Positions 27,846-36,227 of a stretch of 46,541 nucleotides of DNA are shown here, one piece after another; position 1 is the first letter of the stretch, and each line of letters begins with the position of its first letter. The notes under the pieces were generated by a model. That model was not told where the DNA came from and did not search any database. It saw only the letters and a program-made list of their open reading frames with translations. The DNA is taken from positions 1 to 46,541 of the forward strand of contig JAPPCV010000046.1 of NCBI GenBank assembly GCA_028824715.1, written 5' to 3'. This DNA comes from Boseongicola sp. (GTDB lineage: Bacteria; Pseudomonadota; Alphaproteobacteria; Rhodobacterales; Rhodobacteraceae). The position numbers were made by a program, and so were the translations under genes.

Positions 27846-28602
27846 CCTCGACCTTCTCGAGGAAACGGCGCGCGAAGCAGGCGAGATCGCGAGCCGATTC
27901 TGGCGCGGCGACCAGCAGGTATGGGACAAGGGCAAGGAAGGTCCGGTCAGCGAAGCCGACCTCGCGGTCGACCGGCACCTGAGGGAACGGCTTCTGAACA
28001 TGCGTCCCGACTATGGCTGGGTGAGCGAGGAAACCGAAGACACCCCCGCTCGCCTTTCGGCCAAGCGGGTCTTCATCATCGATCCCATAGACGGAACGCG
28101 TTCCTTCATTGCAGGGGAGCACACCTGGGCGCACTCGCTTGCAGTGGCGGAAGACGGTCGGGTGGTCGCCGCCTGCGTCTTTCTGCCGGTTCGCGGGAAG
28201 ACCTATCTTGCGGCGGCTGGTGCAGGCGCAACGCTGAACGGCGCACCGATCGCGGCGCTGCAGCGCGACAGGCTGGAAGGGGCCTCCTTGCTGAGCTCGC
28301 GCGTCGGGCTCAGTCCCAAATACTGGTCCGGCGGACCTCCGGACGTAAAGCGTCACTTCCGGTCGTCCTTCGCGTATCGCCTGGCACTTGTGGCCGAAGG
28401 CAGCTTCGATGCATCGCTCACGCTGCGTCCGACATGGGAGTGGGACGTCGCGGCGGGCGCTCTCATTGTCACGGAAAGCGGGGCGCGTGTCAGTGACCGA
28501 AACGGCCGCAGCCCGAAGTTCAACAGCGGCTCACGCCAAGTGAACGGAGTGATCGCCGGCGGCCTTGTCGTACACGGGGAACTGTTGAAACGCCTGGCGT
28601 AG
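27832..28602 (+). CDS. Inositol monophosphatase family protein (3'(2'),5'-bisphosphate nucleotidase-like)
   Basis: A 256-residue Mg-dependent phosphatase. Metal-binding motifs are SEETED at 65-70, DPIDGTRSF beginning at D84, and EWDVAAG in the C-terminal half. It starts with TTG at 27832, inside the end of pmbA, which is consistent with coupled translation. Rhodobacterales relatives in the same position are annotated as CysQ-like nucleotidases that remove the adenosine bisphosphate left by sulfation reactions, or as inositol monophosphatases; the sequence alone does not separate the two. Confidence 0.87.
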   Translation: MPASDLDLLEETAREAGEIASRFWRGDQQVWDKGKEGPVSEADLAVDRHLRERLLNMRPDYGWVSEETEDTPARLSAKRVFIIDPIDGTRSFIAGEHTWAHSLAVAEDGRVVAACVFLPVRGKTYLAAAGAGATLNGAPIAALQRDRLEGASLLSSRVGLSPKYWSGGPPDVKRHFRSSFAYRLALVAEGSFDASLTLRPTWEWDVAAGALIVTESGARVSDRNGRSPKFNSGSRQVNGVIAGGLVVHGELLKRLA

Positions 28603-28643
28603 TTGCCGCGGGATGCCTTCAGAAGGTTGGCGCACTTGGCGCT

Positions 28644-29702
28644 TCACGCCGCCAGTTCGGGCATGCAGTCCGCCACGATGTCCAGGGCCTTGCGCATGAC
28701 GGAAGGCAGGTCCTCCCTGCGCAAGCCGGACACGAAGTGCCCGCGGTCAGGTCTCGCGTCGTCCTGCAATTCCGTCATGCGCAGCGAGAGGCGCAACTGG
28801 AAATGGGTAAAGGCGTGCCGCACCTCGACGCCCGGATCCCGCCATTCGCCGCGAATTGGCGGCGCCTCCTCCGGAGGTTCCGCGGTCCATTCCGTTCCCG
28901 GCCAGCACAGCATGCCTCCGAGAAGGCCTCTTTCCGGTCGCGTCTGCAACAGCCACGCGCCGTCCGCACGACGTGCCAAATAGGCAATGCCGTAACGCAC
29001 GGGCTTGGCCTGCCTGGCCGCTCTCTTCGGCAACTCCCGCTGTCGGTGCGCCGCCCTCGCCTGACAGGCACTGACCCAGGGACAGATGCCGCAAGCCGGG
29101 GACTTCGAAGTGCAGATCGTGGCCCCCAGATCCATGACCGCCTGGGCATAGTCACCGGGGCGCCCGGCGGGGGTCAGCCGCGTCGCCAGGGCGACCAGTT
29201 CAGGCTTTGCCTTGGGAAGCGGGGTCTCGACGCCGAACAGCCTGGACATGACCCGTTCCACGTTTCCGTCAACCACCGTCTCGGGCCTGTCGAAGGCGAT
29301 CGCGGAAATGGCGGCGGCCGTGTAGGGACCGACCCCCGGCAGGCGCAGCAGGTCTGCACGCATCTCCGGAAACCGGCCCTCATGTTCCTGAACGATCGTC
29401 CGGGCGCATTTCAGGAGATTCCGTGCCCGCGCATAGTAGCCAAGGCCAGCCCATTCGGCCATGACATGCGCATCTTCGGCAGCGGCAAGCGACCTGACAT
29501 CCGGCCACCTGTCCTGGAATCGCAGGAAATAGGATCGAACGGCAGCCACCGTTGTCTGCTGCAGCATGATCTCGCTCAGCCAGACTTGATAGGGATCGGG
29601 AACCTTGCCCGCCTTCCTCTCCGACGGCCCAACGCGCCACGGCAAGTCGCGTGCGTGGGCGTCGTACCATGCCAAGAGAGTCGCGGCGGAAGGGTCACGC
29701 AT
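28644..29702 (-). CDS. mutY: A/G-specific adenine DNA glycosylase
   Basis: A 352-residue base-excision enzyme that removes adenine mispaired with 8-oxoguanine. The catalytic E44 is in WLSEIMLQQT, the helix-hairpin-helix is LPGVGPYTAAAI at 121-132, and the essential D145 is in VVDGNVERV. The iron-sulfur cluster loop has C197, C204, C207 and C213 with the canonical 6-2-5 spacing. A NUDIX-like C-terminal domain that reads 8-oxoG follows. It diverges from the DUF721 gene. Confidence 0.95.
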   Translation of the reverse strand: MRDPSAATLLAWYDAHARDLPWRVGPSERKAGKVPDPYQVWLSEIMLQQTTVAAVRSYFLRFQDRWPDVRSLAAAEDAHVMAEWAGLGYYARARNLLKCARTIVQEHEGRFPEMRADLLRLPGVGPYTAAAISAIAFDRPETVVDGNVERVMSRLFGVETPLPKAKPELVALATRLTPAGRPGDYAQAVMDLGATICTSKSPACGICPWVSACQARAAHRQRELPKRAARQAKPVRYGIAYLARRADGAWLLQTRPERGLLGGMLCWPGTEWTAEPPEEAPPIRGEWRDPGVEVRHAFTHFQLRLSLRMTELQDDARPDRGHFVSGLRREDLPSVMRKALDIVADCMPELAA

Positions 29703-29790
29703 TGTTTATGCCTCCGTCCGGGGCTTTCGGCTGGTCACAGCGCACATGATCCCTAGAATAGTGTGAGGGCGATCCTCCGGAAAGCGGGCA

Positions 29791-30303
29791 ATGAAGTCGC
29801 AAGGCAAGATGCAGGAACCAAGACGCCGCGAACGCGGTTTCGAGCGTGCCTCAGGCCTTGTCGCGGGCCGCGTCCGCGCGGCGGGCGAACATCGCGGCTT
29901 TGCGGTTTCGAGACTTCTCACGCATTGGACCGAGGTGGCCGGCCCGGACATCGCCCGCGTTTCGCGGCCGGTCGAGGTCACCTATGGCCGCGGTCTCGGG
30001 GCTACGCTGACCCTCCTGACGACCGGCCCCGAGGCGCCGATGCTGGAAATGCAGAAGGACAAGATCCGTGAACGCGTGAACGCGTGCTACGGCTACGGCG
30101 CGATCGAGAAGATTCGCATCACGCAGACCGCCGCAACGGGATTTGGCGCTCCGGATGCGACCGCGGAACGCATGGACATCGGGTCCGCGAGGCCAGTCTC
30201 GAACGAGGCACGGGAGGCCGCCAGCGAAATCCGGGACGAAGGCCTTCGCAAGGCACTTGAACGCCTCGGGTCGAACGTCCTATTCGACGACAAGCACAAA
30301 TGA
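29791..30303 (+). CDS. DUF721 (DciA-like) domain protein
   Basis: A 170-residue protein with the DUF721 domain in the N-terminal two thirds: a conserved WTEVAGPDIARVSRP block followed by a strand-rich core. DUF721 proteins include DciA, the ancestral loader of the replicative helicase, and many bacteria carry such a gene near mutY. Assignment as the working helicase loader is inference. The C-terminal 50 residues look poorly structured. It precedes the DsbA-family gene by 10 bp. Confidence 0.82.
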   Translation: MKSQGKMQEPRRRERGFERASGLVAGRVRAAGEHRGFAVSRLLTHWTEVAGPDIARVSRPVEVTYGRGLGATLTLLTTGPEAPMLEMQKDKIRERVNACYGYGAIEKIRITQTAATGFGAPDATAERMDIGSARPVSNEAREAASEIRDEGLRKALERLGSNVLFDDKHK

Positions 30304-30313
30304 GGTTTCGGCC

Positions 30314-30985
30314 ATGATCCGACGATTTACGATTCTTGCCGCGTTGGCCGCTGTTGCCTTCGCGACCACACAATTCCTCTCCGCGCGAAACGTGATGCCC
30401 AGCCCCGTCGGTCAGGCTCTGGCGCAGGACGCGAAGGATATCGACACGTCGATGATCAGGGAGATGACGCTCGGCAACCCGGACGCGGCGGTGACCGTGA
30501 TCGAGTACGCCTCCTTCACATGTCCGCACTGCGCGACGTTCCACGCCGGGCCGTACAAGCAGCTCAAGGCCGAGTACATCGATGCCGGACTGATCAACTT
30601 CGTCTACCGCGAGGTCTATTTTGACCGTTTTGGCCTTTGGGCCGGAATCACTGCCCGTTGCGGCGAAGGCGCCGAAAGCAGGTATTTCGGCATCGTGGAG
30701 ATGCTCTACGAACAGCAGCGGGACTGGGCCGCCAGCGCCGGCGGCGCCCATGAGATTGTCGAGAAGCTCCGCAGGATCGGCAAGACGGCCGGACTGACAG
30801 ATTCGGATCTGGACGGGTGCTTCACCGACGGCGACCGGGCACAGGCGCTCTACGCACTGTATCTGCAGAACGCGGAGGCGGACGGTGTCAGGTCCACGCC
30901 AAGTTTCGTCATTGACGACAAGCTGCATGGCAACATGTCATATGCCGAGTTGAAGGCCCTGATTGATGAGGCGCTCGACGGGTGA
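30314..30985 (+). CDS. DsbA family thiol:disulfide interchange protein
   Basis: A 223-residue thioredoxin-fold protein. An N-terminal hydrophobic segment (about residues 6-24) targets it to the periplasm or anchors it. The active site CPHC is at C70-C73 in YASFTCPHCATFH, and the cis-proline loop is STPSFVID. It would oxidise or isomerise disulfides in exported proteins. The ATG at 30314 follows GAGG at suitable spacing; the open frame begins further upstream without homology. Confidence 0.92.
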   Translation: MIRRFTILAALAAVAFATTQFLSARNVMPSPVGQALAQDAKDIDTSMIREMTLGNPDAAVTVIEYASFTCPHCATFHAGPYKQLKAEYIDAGLINFVYREVYFDRFGLWAGITARCGEGAESRYFGIVEMLYEQQRDWAASAGGAHEIVEKLRRIGKTAGLTDSDLDGCFTDGDRAQALYALYLQNAEADGVRSTPSFVIDDKLHGNMSYAELKALIDEALDG

Positions 30986-31107
30986 TGGCGCCCCTGCCCG
31001 CGGAGGTGGCGGCGATGGCTCGCCTGCTCAGGTGCAGTCATGTCGATTGGACGAGGATTCGTGCGGCAACCCCTTCGACAAGAGATCCGAAGCGTAAGGC
31101 ACCGTAG
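30985..31107 (+). other. Possible 40-codon ORF at the island boundary
   Basis: An ATG at 30985 shares a base with the stop of the DsbA-family gene (TGATG) and opens a 40-residue frame ending in TAG at 31105-31107. It resembles nothing I know. It may be a chance frame or the stump of a gene cut by the insertion that follows. In relatives smc often lies here. Confidence 0.15.
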
Positions 31108-31175
31108 GTGACCGGGTCTCTTGCGTCGTCCACGATCATGACCTACATGTTGGTCAATTGGAAGGGGATGATGCG

Positions 31176-31415
31176 ATGCAGATGGCCGTTGCCGAAGCCA
31201 AGGCCCGGTTCGCTGAGTTGATCCGCCGGGCCGAGGCAGGCGAAGCGATCGAGCTGACACGCTATGGCCGTCCCGTGGCCAGGATCGTTGGCGCCAACCG
31301 TCCTGCCGGACGGCCCCTGATCGGCGCCATGGAAGGCGCCTTCACCTTGCCGGACGACATGTTCGAGGGCGACGACGAGATTGCCGGGCTGTTCAAGCGG
31401 AGCGCCAGGAGCTAG
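31176..31415 (+). CDS. Type II antitoxin, Phd/YefM family
   Basis: A 79-residue protein starting MQMAVAEAKARFAELIRRAE, the standard Phd/YefM fold, with GEAIELTRYGRPVARIV next. The N-terminal part binds DNA and represses the operon; the acidic C-terminal tail (LPDDMFEGDDEIAGLF) would wrap the toxin and occupy its active site. The ATG at 31176 follows GGAAGGGGAT. The stop abuts the toxin's GTG start with no spacer, so the pair is translationally coupled. Confidence 0.9.
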   Translation: MQMAVAEAKARFAELIRRAEAGEAIELTRYGRPVARIVGANRPAGRPLIGAMEGAFTLPDDMFEGDDEIAGLFKRSARS

Positions 31416-31784
31416 GTGCGGCTGCTTCTCGACACCCATGTCCTGCTCTGGGCGGTATTGAACGATCCCCGTCTGACCGAGGCCCAGGCAATGGCTATCT
31501 CTGAGGGAGAGACCTATCTTTCGGCAGCCAGCGTGTGGGAAATCGGGATCAAGCGCGCGATCGGCAAGCTCGACGTTCCCGACGAACTCTTCGACATCGC
31601 GGTCGACGCAGGCTGCCGCCCGCTGCCAATTTCCTGGGCCCATGCCGAGGCGGCCGCTGCACTACCGCTTCACCACTCCGACCCGTTCGACCGCATGCTG
31701 ATCGCGCAGGCGCGCCGCGAGGGTCTGCGTCTGGCGAGTTCGGACCCCAGGCTGGCGACCTACGACGTCGACCTTGTCAGCTGA
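31416..31784 (+). CDS. PIN domain toxin (VapC-like ribonuclease)
   Basis: A 122-residue PIN-domain protein. The acidic active-site residues visible are D6 in LLLDTHVLLW, E42 in ASVWEIGIK, D89/D92 in HHSDPFDRMLIAQA and D110 near the C terminus, so it appears intact. Family members cleave tRNA or rRNA when released from the antitoxin. The GTG start immediately follows the antitoxin's TAG. The DTHVLLWA opening and the Phd partner place it in the group often named after Sll0205 of Synechocystis. Confidence 0.9.
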   Translation: MRLLLDTHVLLWAVLNDPRLTEAQAMAISEGETYLSAASVWEIGIKRAIGKLDVPDELFDIAVDAGCRPLPISWAHAEAAAALPLHHSDPFDRMLIAQARREGLRLASSDPRLATYDVDLVS

Positions 31785-32176
31785 TGCCGAACGCTCCAGG
31801 CCGGCCTTCAATGACCGGCGCCTGCCTGTTCAGGGCGACGGAGAGGCGTCTCCAGGCTTCCCGGCGCCACACCGCCCTCAGGCCGACGTGCAGGAGACCC
31901 ACGACGACGTCCGTGCACATGAAGACCTTCACACGGTCCGGCAGAGGGGAGAGGCGGCGACCACGCCTCGGCACGGCCGGCGGGAACGGCGGAGGGCGCC
32001 AGGCGCCTCGCGCCAGTGCGGACAGACGTTCAGTGCGTACGCTTCTCGATGGGGTCGAACGGAATGCTGAAGTTCGCCATGGCGGAACACATGGACATCC
32101 GGGGTCCGGCCAGGGATCGGCACCCTTGCCGCGATCATGACGCCGCGGAAGCGGCCGCCGTCGGATCGGCAGCGCC
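31785..32176. other. 392-bp interval with coding-like fragments, no gene assigned
   Basis: No complete known gene is visible. On the plus strand a frame open from the TGA at 31920 continues to the TGA at 32178; its last 38 codons start with ATG at 32064 and overlap the next gene's GTG (GTGA). On the minus strand a 22-codon ORF ending near 32037 reads FSIPFDPIEKRTH at its C terminus, which looks like a real protein end. These may be scraps of decayed genes. Confidence 0.4.
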
Positions 32177-33208
32177 GTGACGGTCTATGTCGAGTTGAAG
32201 GACGGCGGGGCCGTGTTCCGGCATCCCTCCGGACATGACGATGCCATGGACGAGCTCGACGGCGTCCTGGACCGGCGGGACAAGGGCCGCCTGGACGGAG
32301 ACCGGTATCGCCGCGCGCTGGAAGGCCTTGTCTGGCGACATCCCTGGTTCATCGAAGGCCACGTGCACGTCGGGGACGCGCTGTTCGAGCGGAGGGAGTT
32401 CGGGCCCGCCCTGGAGGCCTACGGGCGCGGATACGCGCTGGGTGCGGCGGCGTTGCCGGCCGGGTTCGACGAACGCATCGCGTGGCGGCATCCGGAGAAC
32501 CGGCCGTTCCTGCGCGCCGCATACGGCGTCGCGCTCTCCAAGGTGCGCACGGGCCGGCGCGACGAGGGAATCTCGACGATGGCGAGGATGCTGGCGTGGA
32601 ACCCGGAGGACCACCAGGGGATCCGCCTGGTGATCGGTTCGGAGCTTCTGCGCGCGGGCGAGGACGAGAGGGCGATGTCGTTCTTCGAGACGGGCATGGA
32701 GCCGGACTGGTACCCGCCCTTGCGCTACGAGGCGGCGCTGCTGCTCCTGCGCCAGGGTCTGCACGTCGAGGCGGCGACCAGACTTCGGCGCGGCTTCGTC
32801 GAGAACGGCTACATCGCCGAAGTCCTGTGCGGCAATCCGCATCCGCTGCCGGGCGCCATCTGGCATGGTTCCGACTGGGCCGGTCCGGGCGTGGCGATGG
32901 AATACGTGCTGGACTACGGCATGCTGTGGCACGTGACCCCCGAGGCCGTCGCGTTCCTGCGATGGCTGCACACGCATCCGAAGGTCATGGCGGAGCGGGC
33001 CGGCATTCTCCAGCTGGAGGAGGCCCTTCTGTGGGAGCGCGACGCCACGCGGCGCGCATCCATCCGCGACAGGGCGGAGGCCGCCCGGGAACGGATCGAT
33101 GGCCGGCTGTCCGAGCAGATCGTCGTCGAGCGCACGGACCGGCATGGACGGTCCGTGCTTCCCTGGCTGCGTCCGGGCGATCCGGCACCGGGGCGGACCA
33201 CCGAATGA
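32177..33208 (+). CDS. TPR-like hypothetical protein
   Basis: A 343-residue soluble protein I cannot name. The middle (about residues 55-220) looks like helical repeats of TPR type: YRRALEGLVWRHPWFIEGHV, GDALFERREFGPALEAYGRG and LAWNPEDHQGIRLVIGSELL followed by an AGEDERAMSFFE helix. A second half with WYPPLRYEAALLLLRQGLHV continues the pattern. The C terminus is charged and Arg-rich. There is no signal peptide or membrane segment. The GTG start overlaps the TGA of a short upstream frame. GC content is higher than in the core genes and the gene sits between a toxin-antitoxin pair and a broken HU gene, suggesting acquired DNA. Confidence 0.7.
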   Translation: MTVYVELKDGGAVFRHPSGHDDAMDELDGVLDRRDKGRLDGDRYRRALEGLVWRHPWFIEGHVHVGDALFERREFGPALEAYGRGYALGAAALPAGFDERIAWRHPENRPFLRAAYGVALSKVRTGRRDEGISTMARMLAWNPEDHQGIRLVIGSELLRAGEDERAMSFFETGMEPDWYPPLRYEAALLLLRQGLHVEAATRLRRGFVENGYIAEVLCGNPHPLPGAIWHGSDWAGPGVAMEYVLDYGMLWHVTPEAVAFLRWLHTHPKVMAERAGILQLEEALLWERDATRRASIRDRAEAARERIDGRLSEQIVVERTDRHGRSVLPWLRPGDPAPGRTTE

Positions 33209-33281
33209 CCGGAACGCGCGGCTGCCTTGATGCGCACGTTCGGCGCCCTGGCCCTGGGGAACGGCTGCGGGGGGACGGGAG

Positions 33282-33546
33282 ATGAAGAAAACAGACATCG
33301 CAAGCCGCGTGGCGGGCAGGACGGTCTCGGCAGGTCCGCCGCCGAGAGCGCCGTCGACGCCGTGCAGGAGGCCATCGCCGGGGCGCTGACGAGAGTGGAG
33401 ACGGTCAGGCTTGTCGGGTTCGGCACGTTCTCGACGAGGCGCCGCGGCGCGCGCACCGGGCGCAATCCGCGGACAGGGGAGCCCGTGGAGATCGCGGCGT
33501 CGAGGTCACGGCGGCACGCCGGTCATGAAGCATGCCTGAAATGCTG
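33282..33546 (+). pseudogene. HU-family DNA-binding protein gene with a frameshift
   Basis: ATG at 33282, after a strong GGGGGGACGGGAG region, begins MKKTDIASRVAGRT in one frame. After about codon 14 the homology moves to another frame, reading GLGRSAAESAVDAVQEAIAG and then VRLVGFGTFSTRRRGARTGR and NPRTGEPVEIAA, the DNA-binding arm of HU. Comparing with the expected codons, one base is missing near 33321-33324. The end is also degenerate: the usual basic C-terminal helix is poor and no in-frame stop follows at the family's 90-residue length. It is probably an inactivated HU gene; a sequencing error is the alternative. Confidence 0.65.
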
Positions 33547-33642
33547 CATTGCATTGCATGCGGATAGCCCAACATGCACTGCACCCATGCCAGGAAGCGG
33601 CACAGAGCCGCCACTTCGCGCACCACCCGCCGAGTCTGCTTC

Positions 33643-34659
33643 TCAACTGGAGACACCCTTGGACTCCGTTGGCGGAGCCACCTGCAGACCGGCAAGCGCT
33701 GCGTCCAAGACTGAGGCGTCATCCATTGCCAGCCGCACCGGCATGGTCAGGACACCCAGGCGGGACGAGGACGGCAAGCGCACTGCATCCTTTTCCGTCG
33801 TCACAAGTTGTGCAGACAGGGAACGCGCATCTCGTTCCAGGCGCGCAATCAATGCATCGCCCAGCGGCTGATGGTCATCCAGGGCCTCGGCCTGCACAAG
33901 CTCCGCCCCGACGCTCCTGAGCGTCGCGAAGAACTTCTCGGGGCGTCCGATCCCCGCAAACGCAAGAACCCGCAGACCCTTCCAGTCCATGCCGGTCGGC
34001 AGAACCTCAAGACTTCCTTTCGCGTGAGGCACCGAAATTGCGTCGCCCCACATCTGCCGGAATCTCTCCTGCGCATCACGGTCGCCAATTGAGAGCACCA
34101 GATCGGCCCGCGCAAGACCTGCCGCCACCGGCTCGCGCAATGGACCGGCCGGCATGACTCTCCCGTTGCCGAACCCCGTTGCCGCGTCGGCCACGACAAT
34201 CTTGAGGTCCTTGGCTACACTTGGATTCTGCAGCCCGTCATCCATGACGATCGCGCGTGCCCCCGCAGCTTCGGCCGCACGCACTGCCGCGGCACGGTCG
34301 CGGGCAACCCACGTGGGCGCAAATGCAGAAATCAGGAGGGGTTCGTCGCCGACATCGTCTGCGCCGTGCCGTCGATCGTCGACCCGCAAGGGTCCCTTTT
34401 CCTTTCCCCCGTAACCTCGCGCGACCACATGCGTGCCCGCACCCAGGCGTTCGAGCAACGAGATCACGGTCGGCGTCTTGCCAGTGCCGCCAACGTTGAT
34501 GTTGCCGACACAGATAACCGGGACACCGGCCCGGTAACCTGTCCCGCGTGCAATTCGGCGCGCCGCGGCGACTGCCCAGACTGCCGCCAGGGGTGCCAGC
34601 AGCCGGGCCTTCCATCCCGGCCTGTCGGGCGGGTTGGCCCAGAACGACGGAGGACGCAT
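33643..34659 (-). CDS. lpxK: Tetraacyldisaccharide 4'-kinase
   Basis: A 338-residue membrane-associated kinase that phosphorylates the lipid A disaccharide. The P-loop GGTGKT is at residues 57-62 within VGNINVGGTGKTPTV, and ARGYGGKEKGPLRV and VMDDGLQNPSVAKDL are family motifs. An N-terminal hydrophobic helix spans about residues 18-34. The ATG at 34659 is preceded by GGAGAAGG; the longer upstream frame has no homology. The Kdo transferase gene that often precedes lpxK in Rhodobacterales is not upstream here. Confidence 0.94.
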   Translation of the reverse strand: MRPPSFWANPPDRPGWKARLLAPLAAVWAVAAARRIARGTGYRAGVPVICVGNINVGGTGKTPTVISLLERLGAGTHVVARGYGGKEKGPLRVDDRRHGADDVGDEPLLISAFAPTWVARDRAAAVRAAEAAGARAIVMDDGLQNPSVAKDLKIVVADAATGFGNGRVMPAGPLREPVAAGLARADLVLSIGDRDAQERFRQMWGDAISVPHAKGSLEVLPTGMDWKGLRVLAFAGIGRPEKFFATLRSVGAELVQAEALDDHQPLGDALIARLERDARSLSAQLVTTEKDAVRLPSSSRLGVLTMPVRLAMDDASVLDAALAGLQVAPPTESKGVSS

Positions 34660-35148
34660 CACGCCTTCTCCAATGCCGCACGGGCCGGCCGGACAAACCC
34701 GTTCGTCCGCCCTGCCATCACGGTCGTGCCTTCGGCTGCCGCCCTTCGGGCGGACGGCATGCGCGTCTGGACATGGCCACGCGTCATGCGTGGCCGGACC
34801 TCGTCCTCCGACCTGCCGGGCAGGTGCCACGTGGCGCTGCGCGGACACGACATGGTCCGGCTGCAAGGAAGAATCAGTTCGGGAAATTCATGCGCGACTG
34901 AACTGTCAGCGTCGCGGGTGGCCTGTCGGAGTGACGCTCGACCAGCAGGGCGGGCTGGCGGCTCGCCGAGTTTCCGAATTCCGCCGGCGCATGGCATTGG
35001 CCATGCCCGAAATCCCGAAGTCAAGGGGCGGCGCATGAAAGGGCGTCCGGGACCGGCACATCCCCACGACGGGGTGCGACCGCCTTTGCAGCCCCGGCGA
35101 CCAGGGAAGTCGATGCAGACGGACATTCAGTCACGTGCATGATTCCTG
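34660..35148. other. 489-bp interval where waaA would be expected, no gene recognised
   Basis: The stretch lies between two genes of the same direction, DUF4170 and lpxK. I read the minus strand for traces of Kdo transferase and found none. An open frame from 35126 to 34659 exists, but its translation is rich in Arg, Pro and Gly and looks non-coding. A small palindromic stretch around 34775-34795 (GCCACGCGTCATGCGTGGC) could form a stem. Confidence 0.5.
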
Positions 35149-35394
35149 TCAGTTGCTCAACTCCTCGGTGGAAGACCCCTCGGCGTCTTCGTCTCGAAGC
35201 CGGTGCAAGTGTGCAATGAAGTACCGCATATGCGCATTGTCCACGGTGCGCTGCGCCTCGGCCCTCCATGCATTGTAGGCCGTCTGATAGTCCGGGAAGA
35301 TTCCCACGACATGGATGTCGTCGACATTCCGGAACACGCTCTTTGCCGGATCGACAAGTTCGCCGCCAAAGACGAGATGCAGCCGTTGAGCCAT
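35149..35394 (-). CDS. DUF4170 domain protein
   Basis: An 81-residue protein beginning MAQRLHLVFGGELVDP and containing FPDYQTAYNAWRAEAQRTVD, which I recognise as the DUF4170 family. It is conserved in Alphaproteobacteria, usually beside lipid A or Kdo genes, with function unknown. No signal peptide or membrane segment. The terminal DEDAEGSSTEELSN tail is acidic and probably disordered. Confidence 0.85.
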   Translation of the reverse strand: MAQRLHLVFGGELVDPAKSVFRNVDDIHVVGIFPDYQTAYNAWRAEAQRTVDNAHMRYFIAHLHRLRDEDAEGSSTEELSN

Positions 35395-35483
35395 TGCGCT
35401 CCTCCTCCAAACGTCCTGCCAAGGCTAGACCGTGTCCGTCAGCCGTCAAGCGCCGGTTCGAACACCGCGCCGGAATCCCTCGC

Positions 35484-36218
35484 CTAGCGCACCGTCATCC
35501 GTTCGCGGCCACGTGCGCTCAACAGGTGGACGTCACCTCCGTCAAACACGACGGGGACAATCGGGCGTCCCATGGCGGCGCCTGCATCGATGTTGACGCG
35601 GTTGCCATAGTGCGTCGGCACGTACACTGGCGTATGTCCATGCACGATCAGCGCCTCGTGGTCATCACGATACCAGTGGAACTCTTCCCGAATCCAGACA
35701 AGGTCGTCCTCGTCCTGCTCGTCCATCGGAATGCCCGGACGAATGCCCGCGTGAACGAAGATCATCCCGTCTTCGCGATGCCAGAACGGAAGAGCCGCGA
35801 GAAATTCGCGATGCGAGTCAGGCACAAGGGATCGTCCCTGCGCGAAGAGGGACGCCGTGTCCCTGGGAACGTCACGCCCCAGCCCGTAGGATGCAAGCGT
35901 CGCCAGGCCTCCCATGCCGGTGCTCAGCCAGAACCAGGCGTTCTGAATCCCGTCAGGGGAATCGGAGTCGCACAACAGGAACTCGGCGAAACACCGGTCG
36001 TGATTGCCGCAGAGCACTATCCAGTCCTCGCCGCACGCGATGCCGTCGATCAGGAACTGGATCACGCCCCTGGCATTCGGCCCGCGATCCACGAGGTCGC
36101 CGACATGCACGATTCTCCCGGAAGCGTCTCCAGCCTGTGCACGATCCTCGGCAATCAAGGCATGCGCCGCCTTCAACTGGTCTAGATGTCCGTGGATGTC
36201 TCCGATCGCGTAGATCAT
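35484..36218 (-). CDS. Metallophosphoesterase (serine/threonine protein phosphatase-like)
   Basis: A 244-residue calcineurin-like phosphoesterase. The dimetal motifs are GDIHGH at 6-11, GDLVDRG at 40-46 and GNHDR at 71-75, followed by a C-terminal VHAGIRPG and IVHGHTPV, which complete the site. This is the pattern of bacterial PrpA-type protein phosphatases and of ApaH-like diadenosine hydrolases; the substrate cannot be chosen by eye. It follows the aquaporin-like gene by nine bases and may be part of the serC-serA transcript. Confidence 0.9.
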   Translation of the reverse strand: MIYAIGDIHGHLDQLKAAHALIAEDRAQAGDASGRIVHVGDLVDRGPNARGVIQFLIDGIACGEDWIVLCGNHDRCFAEFLLCDSDSPDGIQNAWFWLSTGMGGLATLASYGLGRDVPRDTASLFAQGRSLVPDSHREFLAALPFWHREDGMIFVHAGIRPGIPMDEQDEDDLVWIREEFHWYRDDHEALIVHGHTPVYVPTHYGNRVNIDAGAAMGRPIVPVVFDGGDVHLLSARGRERMTVR

Positions 36219-36227
36219 TGTTCGCGC

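Noticed and set aside
26451-28001. A 516-codon open frame on the minus strand
   Set aside because: It lies opposite pmbA and the inositol-phosphatase gene, both with unmistakable motifs, and has no recognisable domain.
30986-33642. Integrase, tRNA attachment site or insertion sequence bounding the island
   Set aside because: I looked for recombinase motifs, tRNA-like ends and terminal inverted repeats and saw none, so the island call rests only on gene content.
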